DNA from: Deltaproteobacteria bacterium
GTDB taxonomy: Bacteria > Desulfobacterota > Anaeroferrophillalia > Anaeroferrophillales > Tharpellaceae
Direction: 5' to 3'
DNA length: 34,270 bases
Assembly (NCBI GenBank): GCA_016938065.1
Contig: JAFGVI010000058.1
Coordinates: 1 to 34,270 of the forward strand
In this document: piece after piece, positions 16,101 to 24,432 of the stretch
Position numbering within the stretch: position 1 is the stretch's first letter
Layout of the letters: every line of letters begins with the position of its first letter
Notes under the pieces: model-generated
Seen by the model: the letters and a program-made list of their open reading frames with translations, nothing else
Told to the model about the DNA's origin: nothing
Database searches by the model: none
Made by a program: the position numbers and the translations under genes

Positions 16101-16927
16101 CCGTCAACGCTTCGGGAGTCAGGATCAGCAATCTTGCCGGTCGCAGTTTCGGGGGTAATTTTAAAGCCCTGGCGCAATGGTCTTTCAGCGACGACTCTTT
16201 TGCGCTGGAGTCCAGGCTTGATAATATCTATTTTGAAACCTTAAATGACTACCTTGAAAACCCGGCCCGAGGGTTGCCGATGCAGGGCGGATATGGTTCG
16301 GCTGAATTTAATCTGGGCTGGCAGGGCAGATCCCTGAAGCGTTGGCAGGAGAGTCTGGGCGGACGTTTTGCTTTTGATTTTTATGATGGCCGCCTGAAAA
16401 AATTTACGTTGCTGGCCAATGTCTGTTCACTGCTCAATCTCTCCCAGTTTGCGGCCCTCAAGCTGCCCATGATCAGCATCGATCAGGGGGTTCCATATCA
16501 GACGCTTACCGGTAAAGGGGTCATCGATCAGGGGGTTGTCAGGTTTGATGACTTTGCCATGTGCGGAACTTCGTTGAATCTTTTTTGCGAAGGGAAGATA
16601 TCTCTGCCCGATGAACAGGTCGATCTCAAAATCGGGGTTCAGCCGCTGCAGACGATCGATAAACTGCTTGCGACGATTCCGGTGGTCGGTTATATAATTA
16701 CCGGCGAGAAGAAAACCTTTGTCGTTATTCCGATAACGGCGACCGGCTCGTTTGATGATATCAAGCTTAAGTCGCATACGGTCGCCGGTTTGGGCAATAA
16801 GGCCGTAGGCATGCTTCAGAGGTTTTTTAAGACCCCGGTAAGATTGCTGCAAATGCCGGGAAAATTGTTAAACCAGATAGAGTCCGAAGGTGATGCGAAA
16901 ACCGCCGTCGGAGGAGAGCGCCAATAG
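13136..16927 (+). CDS. Large AsmA family envelope protein
   Basis: The 1263-residue protein has a short basic N-terminus and one membrane helix (about residues 9-28), then the AsmA N-terminal pattern NLIDLENFRPQLLTYLQSQL followed by GELTLGKLQLTFAHGPGIRLESLRLLD. The long middle is beta-rich and little conserved. The C-terminal part (about 1070-1250) is the AsmA-like C-terminal region: GYGSAEFNLGWQG, LGGRFAFDFYDGRLKK, GKGVIDQGVVRFDDFAMCG, GKISLPDEQVDLKIGVQPL, PVVGYIITGEKK and VIPITATGSFDDIK. Such proteins (AsmA, YhdP, TamB relatives) form periplasm-spanning grooves linked to phospholipid or outer-membrane protein traffic. Low-complexity Ala/Pro-rich linkers occur around 780-810 and 920-950. The exact paralog cannot be named. 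Confidence 0.88.
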   Translation: MREWGWRLISKIGALLLLASFLLLISLPNLIDLENFRPQLLTYLQSQLSGELTLGKLQLTFAHGPGIRLESLRLLDHTGAQEIAVATAVVNFNLRHLLQRRLQPSRITLVRPRFVLQVDSATSPWAAFLPPVSTPSISTAVEQPEKVTEQPNRSDTDAAAGEGVNTVFGKWYFAGTVSRAALQIIDGSVAFTDCCFGSSPVVTRLEELNLFLQWHKSGAPAGFTLAFRVLDDQGAGHLQLKGTLSSLQWPLHPGEMLLDCQVAAANLNAATYFPYYQKYVPMRFIGARVDIDSTYQGNLLGLFRSRGKIVLHQAELDYQQVFSRKLNFNRFAVDYDFRLADRYNTIETLKCAIDADGLKLSGHCLLHDARRGIDGTIEAGLEIPEFDPASISALLPWKILPEKIFTYYRLLQPGGRCAVERAYLKGDYRKIVRLAEKNPPSGVVGGQLKVDGLHFNLADEWPAVTVSKAGVMFEGDSLVIDDLAFAWAGIAGEPVKLSIQQLFHDPQFALSGRYDFDLKSMQPLIERFYQTGLNKPGKSFPLIFGSGFLHGDLACTGAFTRLFESSWGGMLAGRNLSFVVEGKPYPVNRGAASLILAQDRLVIEKGSCLMAALPLTFSGNLPGPATWLSPDRGSDLAFELTVKMPQVVPGYLDLLWRDKKLSVTGECLGPSPLAMHVSGDLNHLSDFQCRGTVALDWGAVKLSALEGTFDRLSCLAEFDRDKIAFKRLSVGRGGSDLSFQGALAQEKDGAAYVVRGELSADRLVAADFLPAKKIFAEANGAQAGSETAAAALPAREVDGSGFVGRGGPSAAFPLPAVRVDLKGVVKELQLPALSMSAPPEGYEAEPWQSLNNFTFSLVGGPSAAVTINACHWQWGKQRAEISVLGEVQYRDKGWAGTLEVGAEDLDLDTLLNWKEPVPPAAAEQALAPAESGIRAWLLAELAAAVEPDAVENLVDRQGLLARNNLRIKARAQHLLWQRMTLDELEGDCTVNASGVRISNLAGRSFGGNFKALAQWSFSDDSFALESRLDNIYFETLNDYLENPARGLPMQGGYGSAEFNLGWQGRSLKRWQESLGGRFAFDFYDGRLKKFTLLANVCSLLNLSQFAALKLPMISIDQGVPYQTLTGKGVIDQGVVRFDDFAMCGTSLNLFCEGKISLPDEQVDLKIGVQPLQTIDKLLATIPVVGYIITGEKKTFVVIPITATGSFDDIKLKSHTVAGLGNKAVGMLQRFFKTPVRLLQMPGKLLNQIESEGDAKTAVGGERQ

Positions 16928-16936
16928 GTGGTTTAT

Positions 16937-17179
16937 ATGTTTAGATTCCTGCTGTGGTTGGGCCTGGGTTATCTTTTTCTGCGTCTTTTTATAAAGCGAC
17001 CGGCGGTTGATAAACAGAACCCCGCCACCGGCAGTCCGGGGGCGGGGCGCGGGGAAAAGATGGTTAAATGTGCCGTCTGTGGTCTTTATGTGCCTGAACA
17101 TGAAGCTCTGGCCGGAGGCTGGCGGCGTGATGCCGGGCATTATTACTGCAGTCCCGAGTGCCGGCAAAAGGGGGTCTGA
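16937..17179 (+). CDS. Small membrane protein with zinc-ribbon end (PP0621-like)
   Basis: This 80-residue product has one N-terminal membrane helix (FRFLLWLGLGYLFLRLFI), a flexible Gly/Pro linker, and a cysteine-rich end: MVKCAVCGLYVPEHEAL, then HYYCSPECR, a treble-clef-like or TRASH-like four-cysteine site. It resembles the PP0621 family of small conserved proteins, whose function is not known. The ATG at 16937 is preferred because AGGTGG (16926-16931) sits five bases upstream; a GTG at 16928 would add three residues. It starts right after the AsmA-family gene and is probably on the same message. Confidence 0.75.
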   Translation: MFRFLLWLGLGYLFLRLFIKRPAVDKQNPATGSPGAGRGEKMVKCAVCGLYVPEHEALAGGWRRDAGHYYCSPECRQKGV

Positions 17180-17194
17180 GCGGTGGCGACCGGG

Positions 17195-17977
17195 TTATGC
17201 GACTGTCAGTTTCGTCTGTAAATTGGCATAGATATTTTTTACATTTGCGACCAGTTCCGGGTTTACTTCATAAGGGGCCTGATCACGGCGGTCGGCGGCA
17301 ACGATGTTCTGGTCGTAATCGAGAAAACCCAGAACTTCAATGCCTTCGAGATTATTACGGATGAACTCCCGGTCGCCGGCTTCACAGACTTTGTTGCCGA
17401 CGGCAAAGACCTGATTGATGCCAAGGTCAGCCGCCAGTTTTTTGATCTGACGGGCGGTCTGCAGGCTGCGTGAACCGGGCTCGACGACGACTATAAAGGC
17501 GTCAATGCCTCTGGTTGCTCCGCGTCCCAGATGTTCAAGGCCGGCCTCCATGTCTAAAATGATGCTTTCGTCCCGTTGCAGCAGGATATGGCGGAGAAGG
17601 AATTTCAGGATGACACTCTCCGGACAGTAGCAGCCGCCGCCTCCTTCGGGGATGGTGCCGAGAACCAGCAGTTTCAGGTTCTCCCGGCGCAGGCTGAAAT
17701 TGTCAGGAATATCATCAACTTTAGGATTGAGTTTAAACATGCCGCCGTAGGTGCCTTTCTGGGATCCGGTTCTTTCCTGAATGAAATCGGTCATCTCGGC
17801 GAAAGGCGTTATTTTACTGACTTCATCAAGGCTGAAACCGATAGCTGAGGCGAGGTTGGCATCGGGGTCGGCATCAATAGCCAGAACTTTATGTTCACTC
17901 GCCGCGATGACCCGGGCCAGGGTGCCGGCCAGTGTGGTTTTGCCGACCCCGCCTTTGCCTGAAATTGCAATTTTCAT
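17195..17977 (-). CDS. cooC: CooC-type nickel-handling ATPase (CO dehydrogenase maturation)
   Basis: The 260-residue P-loop ATPase of the MinD/SIMIBI class starts MKIAISGKGGVGKTT (deviant Walker A, Lys8) and has VLAIDADPDANLA, ILDMEAGLEHLGRG and VVEPGSRSLQTARQI. The GGCYCPE segment places Cys116-x-Cys118 where CooC proteins bind nickel for loading into the active site of CO dehydrogenase. That separates it from MinD and ParA. No CO dehydrogenase or acetyl-CoA synthase gene lies nearby, so it works in trans. It is convergent with the small zinc-ribbon gene (15-base gap) and divergent from radC. It implies that the organism makes a Ni-Fe-S CO dehydrogenase. Confidence 0.9.
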   Translation of the reverse strand: MKIAISGKGGVGKTTLAGTLARVIAASEHKVLAIDADPDANLASAIGFSLDEVSKITPFAEMTDFIQERTGSQKGTYGGMFKLNPKVDDIPDNFSLRRENLKLLVLGTIPEGGGGCYCPESVILKFLLRHILLQRDESIILDMEAGLEHLGRGATRGIDAFIVVVEPGSRSLQTARQIKKLAADLGINQVFAVGNKVCEAGDREFIRNNLEGIEVLGFLDYDQNIVAADRRDQAPYEVNPELVANVKNIYANLQTKLTVA

Positions 17978-18072
17978 AATCTCTAATTCCTTGTTGTGGT
18001 GGTTTGAAATATATGTCCCGAAAAAATTCGCTTGTTATTATCTCGGCAATCTATGGCCTCAGCTGGAAAAAA

Positions 18073-18118
18073 TCAAGGTCGATTGTTGCATAGTGACAAT
18101 AAATTCTCTTAACCTTGA
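18073..18118. promoter_or_regulatory. Nested inverted repeats between cooC and radC
   Basis: An outer repeat TCAAGGT (18073-18079)/ACCTTGA (18112-18118) encloses an inner one, ATTGT (18082-18086)/ACAAT (18096-18100). The site lies about 25 bases before radC and about 100 before cooC on the other strand. It could be an operator for either gene; the regulator is unknown. Confidence 0.35.
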
Positions 18119-18141
18119 GTCTTGATTACAATTGAGGGGCA

Positions 18142-18840
18142 ATGGTCAATAATAATGCACCGTCTGAGATTTCCGATTATATCGGGCATCGGCAACGCCT
18201 GAAAGAGCGCTTTTCCCGGCAGGGGTTGAGCGGTCTGCATGATTATGAGGTGCTTGAGCTGCTTTTGGGCTATGTTATTCTGCGCCGCGACGTAAAACCA
18301 CTGGCCAAAGAACTCCTGCGTAAATTCGAAACCGTCAAGCGGGTTCTCGATGCTCCTCTGGATCGTCTGCAGGCCGTTGCCGGCATGGGCCCGCAGAGTG
18401 CTCAGTTTCTTAAGTTGTGCCGGGAACTGCTGGTGGTCTATCTCGAACAACCCGACCGGCAACGGCAGAGTGTAACTTCACCCGAGCAGATTGGAGAGCT
18501 CTGCCGCTCCCGACTGGAAGGACTTTCCGAAGAGCATTTTCTGGTTCTCTTTCTTGACAACCGGCATCGTTTAATCGTCAGTGAAGTGCTGCAGCGGGGG
18601 ACGGTTGATATGAGCGTGGTTTATCCGCGGGAAGTGCTGACCCGGGCTCTGCTGCATCGGGCGGCGGCTTTACTGGTGGCGCATAATCATCCGGGCGGCA
18701 GCCCGACACCCTCAAACGATGATCTCAAAATCACCCAGGCCCTTAAAAATGCTGCCGCAACCCTTGATATTCGCCTGCTTGATCATCTGATTGTTGCCGG
18801 CTGTCAGGTGGTAAGCCTGAAAGAGCTGGGCCATTTGTGA
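18142..18840 (+). CDS. radC: RadC family JAB/MPN domain protein
   Basis: The 232-residue protein has the usual RadC order: an N-terminal helical part with a helix-hairpin-helix (DYEVLELLLGYVILRRDVKPLA, then LQAVAGMGPQSAQFLKL, residues about 35-95), and a C-terminal JAMM metalloprotease-like domain with a conserved Glu in SEVLQRGTVD and the metal motif HNHPGGSPTPSNDD, with a distal catalytic-type Asp. RadC was once linked to DNA repair, but its biochemical role is unsettled. The ATG at 18142 has GAGGGG just upstream. It is convergent with the PatZ-like gene, with 24 bases between stops. It carries no sign of a mobile-element RadC (no phage or plasmid genes around). Confidence 0.92.
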   Translation: MVNNNAPSEISDYIGHRQRLKERFSRQGLSGLHDYEVLELLLGYVILRRDVKPLAKELLRKFETVKRVLDAPLDRLQAVAGMGPQSAQFLKLCRELLVVYLEQPDRQRQSVTSPEQIGELCRSRLEGLSEEHFLVLFLDNRHRLIVSEVLQRGTVDMSVVYPREVLTRALLHRAAALLVAHNHPGGSPTPSNDDLKITQALKNAAATLDIRLLDHLIVAGCQVVSLKELGHL

Positions 18841-18864
18841 GAGCCTTCCGCTCTTTACTTTCTT

Positions 18865-21300
18865 TCATTCAAGGTCAAGTCTGAAGGTAATCGTATTGTT
18901 TTCCTGACTCTCCACGACAAAGCCGAAGGCCAGGCAGAAGTCAATCATTCTGCTGTTTTCTGCCAGAACGACCCCGAAAATCTGCTTGATCCGGCGATCC
19001 CGGGCAATCTCAATTAAACGCCGCATAAGAATGGAACCGACCCCCGACCCCTGATAGGCATCAGCGACGACGATGGCAAATTCATGCTGGTCGCGGCGGG
19101 GCTGATAGCTTAAGCGGTTGACGCCGATGGAGCGCTGGCGATTGTTTTCTTCAATCAGGGCAATAATCGCCATCTCCCGGTCATAATCGATCTGGGTGAA
19201 GCGGGCGGCCAGCTCGTGGCTCAGATGCCGGCGAAAACTGAAAAAACGGAAGTAGTTGGTCTCGCGCGAGAGGGAGTTGAAGAGTTCATGATGCAGATCT
19301 TCATCCTCCGGGCGGATTGGTCGAATAAAGATATTACGTCCGTCACGCAACTGATCATGAAACTCATATTCGTTGGGATAGGGAGCAATAACCAGGTGGT
19401 GCGGAGCCTGGATATTGCTCCTTTTTATTTCAATCACGGCATGGTCCAACCTGAAACTTTGTCTGGCGGTTTCCCGCAACCTGAGTTCGAGGGTGACTAT
19501 TTCCGGACAGTCGGTAACGATACTGGCCAGGCGTAAGAGAATTATGGCCAGATCTTCATTAAGCTCCGCACTGCGTCGTTTCAAGGCCCGAACGGCCGGA
19601 GAGCGGGCAATCATGACCCGGGCGAGAAAGGGGTTGAGGGGGGGGAGCATGATCGACTTTTCCGGTTGTATCTCGCCGGCGATGCCGGCCATGGCCAGAA
19701 AAAGATAGGGTCCGAATTCGATATCAGTGGCGCTTCCGGCCCGCAGTGCCAGGCCCTCGTTGAGTGCCGGGGCGGACGGTGCTGAAAGATTCAGGCCATA
19801 GGCCTGCAATAGTTGTTGCGCCGGGCCCTGGGGGAGTTTTTTTATTTCGTTGTCGAGACAGGGTTCAAGAAACTCCCGGGGGTTAAGATGTTGAAGGCTG
19901 TACTCCCGATGAAACCTGGGGGCCACGGCTGTCAATTGATTGAGTTTATGGCGATAGCGGCGGCTGTAGAGATAGGCGTTCAGGGCGGCGGGCACGCTGA
20001 AGTAGACATAGATACCCTGGTGGGCCAGGGGGGCCGCGATTCGGCGGTCTCTGGGATTGGCGTTGATCCAGGTATAGGTTACGGCGCAGTAGTGATGTTC
20101 GAGTTTTTTCTGGACCTGTCTGATTAAAAGTCTGGGGTCAAGGGTCTGGTGGGCGGCGGCAAGGATTATCAGGGCGTCGAACTCTTCGGCTTCGAGGCAG
20201 GCGGCGATGGCCGCCGAAAAAGTTTCGGTGTCGGTTGTGCCTCCGACATCAATCGGGTTCTGAACCAGTTTTTTCGGAAGAATTTGGCGTAGTCTTGCGA
20301 GTAATTTTTTGGAGAGCGGGGTGGGTTCAACCTCGTTGAAGAGGAGATGATCGACCGTGAAGATGGCAAGCCCGCCGGAGTTGGTGATAATGCCGAGGCG
20401 GTCGCCGTTCGGAATATTGCGGCGGGAGAGGGAGCGGCCCGCAAGAAGCATCTCTTTGAGGTTATCGACTGAAATTATGCCGGCCCGTCGAAAGGCACTG
20501 TCATAGACCGGGCCCGCTCCGATCTGGGAAAAAACCCGGCGCCGCATGATCTCATGAATCCGGGGATGGCGGCCGCTTTTGATGGCGATGATGGGTTTGA
20601 TGCGGGAGACCGAGCGGCAGGCGCTGATGAATTTTTTTACATTACGAATATTTTCCAGATAGAGCATGATGGCATCAACTTCAGGGTCGTCACCGACAAA
20701 ATCTATAAGGTCGCCGAAATCGATGTCCAGCAGGGAACCGATGCTGGCAATATGACTGAAACCGATATCGAGCTCGCGGGCAAGATCGAGAATGGTGCCG
20801 AGCACGGCCCCGCTCTGCGAAAAAAAGGCAATCTTGCCGGCTGGCGGCAGTTGCGGGTGGGTCGAGAGGTTAAGGCGAATAGGCGGGCAGAGGATGCCGC
20901 TGGAGTTGACTCCGATTATGCGGGTACTACTCGTGCGGGCGGCCTCCATGATCTCTTCCAGAACGGCCCGGTCCCGGCTTGAGGTGATGTTTTTAAGAAT
21001 GGCAATGGCCGCGGTCCGTTTCAGGGTGGCCGTTGTGAAATAGAGGGGCAGCTCGTGCAGCGGACAGGTCAGAAAAAGCAGGTCGATCTCTTCCCGAATC
21101 TCATCAAGTGATTTTCTGTATTCAATGCCGTCGGGCTCTCTCTCCTTCACGTTGCCGATGATGTAGATGGTTCTCGGCAGAGCTGTTCTGCGCAGGTTGT
21201 CGACCAGCTCCGTGAACTTCAGATCCTGATCCGCGTCCCTGTTTCCGGCAACGGCGATGACCTGGGGATTGAAGAGTTTTTCCAGCTGACTGACGCTCAT
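18865..21300 (-). CDS. PatZ-like acyl-CoA synthetase (NDP-forming)-GNAT fusion with altered catalytic parts
   Basis: The 811-residue protein has a CoA-binding domain (about 5-135), two succinyl-CoA-ligase-like domains (about 150-290 and 300-455), a remnant ATP-grasp region (about 488-632) and a C-terminal GNAT domain (about 652-805). The GNAT part has IFIRPIRPED, TNYFRFFSF, IDYDREMAIIAL, the acetyl-CoA loop QGSGVG (750-755) and AENSRMIDFC. Domain order is that of bacterial lysine acetyltransferases such as PatZ/Pat, which silence acetyl-CoA synthetase. Where true ADP-forming synthetases have the phosphorylated His (SHTG), this has SQIG (Gln259), and the ATP-grasp lacks its N-terminal nucleotide lobe. 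So synthetase activity is unlikely and a sensory role is inferred. It follows pilR by 17 bases. Confidence 0.85.
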   Translation of the reverse strand: MSVSQLEKLFNPQVIAVAGNRDADQDLKFTELVDNLRRTALPRTIYIIGNVKEREPDGIEYRKSLDEIREEIDLLFLTCPLHELPLYFTTATLKRTAAIAILKNITSSRDRAVLEEIMEAARTSSTRIIGVNSSGILCPPIRLNLSTHPQLPPAGKIAFFSQSGAVLGTILDLARELDIGFSHIASIGSLLDIDFGDLIDFVGDDPEVDAIMLYLENIRNVKKFISACRSVSRIKPIIAIKSGRHPRIHEIMRRRVFSQIGAGPVYDSAFRRAGIISVDNLKEMLLAGRSLSRRNIPNGDRLGIITNSGGLAIFTVDHLLFNEVEPTPLSKKLLARLRQILPKKLVQNPIDVGGTTDTETFSAAIAACLEAEEFDALIILAAAHQTLDPRLLIRQVQKKLEHHYCAVTYTWINANPRDRRIAAPLAHQGIYVYFSVPAALNAYLYSRRYRHKLNQLTAVAPRFHREYSLQHLNPREFLEPCLDNEIKKLPQGPAQQLLQAYGLNLSAPSAPALNEGLALRAGSATDIEFGPYLFLAMAGIAGEIQPEKSIMLPPLNPFLARVMIARSPAVRALKRRSAELNEDLAIILLRLASIVTDCPEIVTLELRLRETARQSFRLDHAVIEIKRSNIQAPHHLVIAPYPNEYEFHDQLRDGRNIFIRPIRPEDEDLHHELFNSLSRETNYFRFFSFRRHLSHELAARFTQIDYDREMAIIALIEENNRQRSIGVNRLSYQPRRDQHEFAIVVADAYQGSGVGSILMRRLIEIARDRRIKQIFGVVLAENSRMIDFCLAFGFVVESQENNTITFRLDLE

Positions 21301-21317
21301 GTTTAATCCTGTTTACC

Positions 21318-22715
21318 CTATTTCAAGCCATATTTATCGAGGCGATAGCGGAAGGAGCGAAAACTCAGGCCGAGGAGTTCCGCGGCCCTGGTTTTGTTGC
21401 CCTGAGACTGCTTGAGAGCCTGTTCAATCAGATCGGTCTCCAGGTTGGCGACGACCGTTTCGAGATCGATTCCATCGGGGGGTAAAATGTTGATGGTGAG
21501 GCCGGGCGCAGATTTTTTTCTGACAACCTCCGGCAGGGTGGCCTGGGTGATGACGTCGCTGCCTGATTCAAGCACCACGCAGCGCTCGACAATATTTTCA
21601 AGCTCGCGGATATTGCCGGGGTAGTCGTAGCTGATCAGGGCCTGGGTGGCTTCCGGGCTGAAACCGTTGAGGCTGCGATTGTGTTCAAGGCAGTATTGCT
21701 GCAGAAAGTGTTTGAGCAGGAGCGGAATGTCTTCCGGGCGCTGGCGTAAGGGGGGCAGGTCTATGCGGATAACATTGAGGCGGTAGAAGAGATCCTGGCG
21801 AAATTCACCACTGCTGACAGCCGCCTGCAGATCGCGGTTGGTGGCTGCAATAAATTGCAGATCGACACTGATCTCTTTGGGGTTGCCGACTTTCTGGAAA
21901 CGTTTTTCCTGAATAACCCGTAAGATTTTAACCTGCAGGGCGGGGGGGATTTCGGCAATTTCATCAAGAAAAAGGGTGCCGCCGTCGGCTGCGGCCAGAT
22001 AGCCTTCAGTGTTGCTGACGGCCCCGGTAAAGGCTCCTTTGGTGTGGCCGAAGAGCTCGCTTTCGATCAGATGCTCGGGAATGGCGGCGCAGTTGACCGC
22101 AACAAAGGGTTTCTCCTTATGGGGGCCGGAGAAATGGATGGCGCGGGCGACAAGCTCCTTGCCGGTACCCGATTCACCGCAGATCAGAACGTTGGTCTTG
22201 GTCGGTGCGACCTGTTTAATAACTTCGTAAATGGCCATCATGCCGGGACTTTTACCAATCAGGTTATCAAAGCCGAAACGTTTTTCCAGCTCTTGACGCA
22301 AACGCAGATTTTCCCGCTGCAGCTGTGAGTTTTTCAGCGCTTTTTCAACGGTCAGCAAAATTTCATCAACTTTGAAGGGTTTGGTAATATAGTCAAAGGC
22401 CCCGTTTTTCATGGCTTCAATGACAGTGGTCGTGGAAGCGAAAGCGGTGATCATGATGATTTCGGTGGATGGAGTCTTTTTCTTGACTGTGCGCAAAAGT
22501 TCAAGGCCGCTCATGGAGGGCATTTTAAGATCGCTGATAATCAGATCGTAGCTTTCTCTTTCAAGGCTGGCTACGGCTGCAAAAGCATCAGTGAAACAAC
22601 TTGTCCGGTAGCCGGCCCGCAGAAGAATGATCTCAAGGAATTCACACATGCTCTGTTCGTTGTCAACGACCATGATGTGGAGGTTGCGGTTGTCGCTGTT
22701 TTGCTCTTTTTTCAT
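21318..22715 (-). CDS. pilR: Sigma-54-dependent response regulator PilR
   Basis: The 465-residue NtrC-type activator has a receiver domain (phospho-acceptor Asp62 in LIISDLKMP; switch Lys in TKPFK), an AAA+ domain (Walker A GESGTGKE at 180-187, the sigma-54 contact loop GAFTGA at 227-232, Walker B GGTLFLDEI, second GAFTGA-side R-finger region ERCVVLE) and a Fis-type helix-turn-helix ending SFRSFRYRLDKYGLK. The last segment is typical of PilR. In relatives, PilR drives pilA transcription with sigma-54. It follows pilS by 30 bases. The pilA target, often next to pilR, is missing here and the PatZ-like gene takes that place. Confidence 0.92.
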   Translation of the reverse strand: MKKEQNSDNRNLHIMVVDNEQSMCEFLEIILLRAGYRTSCFTDAFAAVASLERESYDLIISDLKMPSMSGLELLRTVKKKTPSTEIIMITAFASTTTVIEAMKNGAFDYITKPFKVDEILLTVEKALKNSQLQRENLRLRQELEKRFGFDNLIGKSPGMMAIYEVIKQVAPTKTNVLICGESGTGKELVARAIHFSGPHKEKPFVAVNCAAIPEHLIESELFGHTKGAFTGAVSNTEGYLAAADGGTLFLDEIAEIPPALQVKILRVIQEKRFQKVGNPKEISVDLQFIAATNRDLQAAVSSGEFRQDLFYRLNVIRIDLPPLRQRPEDIPLLLKHFLQQYCLEHNRSLNGFSPEATQALISYDYPGNIRELENIVERCVVLESGSDVITQATLPEVVRKKSAPGLTINILPPDGIDLETVVANLETDLIEQALKQSQGNKTRAAELLGLSFRSFRYRLDKYGLK

Positions 22716-22745
22716 TGGCGTTGCCTGATTCCTTTCTCGAGCAGC

Positions 22746-24431
22746 TTAACTTGCACTTTGGATTACGGGAAAACTGATCTGGGCGCAGGTGCCGGTCTGG
22801 TTGTCTTCTCTTTTACTCAGCTGAATACTGCCGTTGTTGATGCGGGTCAACTGAAAAGCGATATAGAGTCCAAGGCCGGTACCGGCCGGTTTGGTGGTGA
22901 AAAAAGGTTCAAAAATCTTTTTTGCTGTCGCGTCGCTGATGCCGGGGCCGTTATCGCAGATTTTAATTTTGATCCAGTTGGGATGGTGTTCGACCTTGCT
23001 GTCTGCTGCCGCTTCGCGGGTGAGCGGGAGTTCGCTGAGAAAACCGTTTTTTATGTTCTGGCTTGAGATGTTTATTGTGCCACATCCGTCAACCGCTTCC
23101 AGGGCATTCTGAAAAATATTCCAGAAAATCTGCTCCAGTTGTTCCGGGTTTGCTTTAATCAGGAGCTGGTCCGTATGGTATTTTTCATAGAAACGGGTCT
23201 CGGGGCACTGGGCCCGAAAAAGAAAGACCAGATCCTTAAGCAGGGCGATGATGTCGGTGTTGATCTGGGCTTTGCCGTCGAGTCGGGAAAATCCGAGAAA
23301 ATCCGTGATCAGATTATTCAGGCGTGTGCTCTCTTTGAGAATGATCTGCAAAAGCCGCTGGTGGGTTTTGTCCTGAGTGGGAAGATCTTTGGCGAGAATC
23401 TCGATGGAACCGCTGATGGCGGCCAGAGGGTTGCGGATCTCATGGGCAATGCCGGCGGAGAGTCGGCCGATGGCCGCCATTTTGTTGGCGGCCTGGAGAT
23501 GCTCCTCAATCTCTTTTAACTCAGTCAGATCCTGAAAGATGAAGATCCAGCCGGAGTGGCGGTTCTGGCTTTTGACTAACGGGGTAAATGAGAAGCCCAG
23601 AATCAGCTGCCGGCCTTCGGGGCGCTGGTAGATGATCTCATGGCGCTGGCGGTTGTGGTTCTCCTGAGCCGGCGGCAATGCGATAATGATGTTGTTTAAC
23701 TGCCGGCCGATGAGCTGCTCTCTGTCAAGGTTAAGAATATTGCAGGCCGCCTGATTGATGGAGTTGATCAGAAAGTGTTGGTCGGTAGTTATGAGGCCGC
23801 TGTCGATCGAGGCGATAATATGTTCATTTAAATCTTTGAACTCTTTTAGGTCGCTGGTTATTTTCTGCAGGCGTTTTTTGCTGTCGAGCCGTTCCTTGGC
23901 AATAAAACTTAAGATAAAAGCCGTCAGGTAGAAAGGAGTGAGGTTGAAGAAAATCTGCGAGACAATTTTACGGTTACTGCTGAGCAGCGGGGGCAGGGGC
24001 AGAAGATCCTGAAAAGGGTTGTAGAAATGGGCGAAAAGAATCAGAAGGTAGAGGAAGGTGCAGTAAAAAAGCAGGGCGATGGTTTTCTGACGTTCAAGAT
24101 AGAGGGTGCCGCCCAGAATTATAAGATAGAAGAGAGGAAAGAACAGGCTGTAAAAACCGCCGGTCAGATAGATGAGTCCGGCGATCAGGGTGGCGTCGAC
24201 CACCAGTTGCTGGCTGATAAAACGCTCGAAACGATCGCTCTTTTTGAGACGCAGAGCGCAGGCGATGGTTAAAAAGTAGGTTATGATGACAAAACTGTAG
24301 AGCGAAAGCGGGCTGGGCGCTGATTCATTGCCCCAGATGAATTCAAAGAGGATCAGAGCGCCCAGTAAAAGGCTTACCAGCAGCAGGCGAAAGGCCAGAA
24401 GTCTTTTCAGGGGAGCGGACGCTTTGGCCAT
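22746..24431 (-). CDS. pilS: Sensor histidine kinase PilS
   Basis: The 561-residue kinase has six predicted membrane helices in the first ~190 residues (LAFRLLLVSLLLGALILFEF onward), the PilS layout, a short coiled linker, a PAS domain (NEHIIASIDSGLITTDQ...), a HisKA dimer with phospho-acceptor His in AGIAHEIRNPLAAISG, and an HATPase domain with N box QNALEAVDG, G1 CDNGPGIS, F box FEPFFTTK and G2 GTGLGLYIA. The start at 24431 is chosen: it lies one base past the pilC stop and begins MAKASAPLKRLL just before the first helix. A longer version from 24482 would run into pilC. It would phosphorylate PilR; in Pseudomonas PilS senses pilin in the membrane. Confidence 0.92.
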   Translation of the reverse strand: MAKASAPLKRLLAFRLLLVSLLLGALILFEFIWGNESAPSPLSLYSFVIITYFLTIACALRLKKSDRFERFISQQLVVDATLIAGLIYLTGGFYSLFFPLFYLIILGGTLYLERQKTIALLFYCTFLYLLILFAHFYNPFQDLLPLPPLLSSNRKIVSQIFFNLTPFYLTAFILSFIAKERLDSKKRLQKITSDLKEFKDLNEHIIASIDSGLITTDQHFLINSINQAACNILNLDREQLIGRQLNNIIIALPPAQENHNRQRHEIIYQRPEGRQLILGFSFTPLVKSQNRHSGWIFIFQDLTELKEIEEHLQAANKMAAIGRLSAGIAHEIRNPLAAISGSIEILAKDLPTQDKTHQRLLQIILKESTRLNNLITDFLGFSRLDGKAQINTDIIALLKDLVFLFRAQCPETRFYEKYHTDQLLIKANPEQLEQIFWNIFQNALEAVDGCGTINISSQNIKNGFLSELPLTREAAADSKVEHHPNWIKIKICDNGPGISDATAKKIFEPFFTTKPAGTGLGLYIAFQLTRINNGSIQLSKREDNQTGTCAQISFPVIQSAS

Positions 24432-24432
24432 G

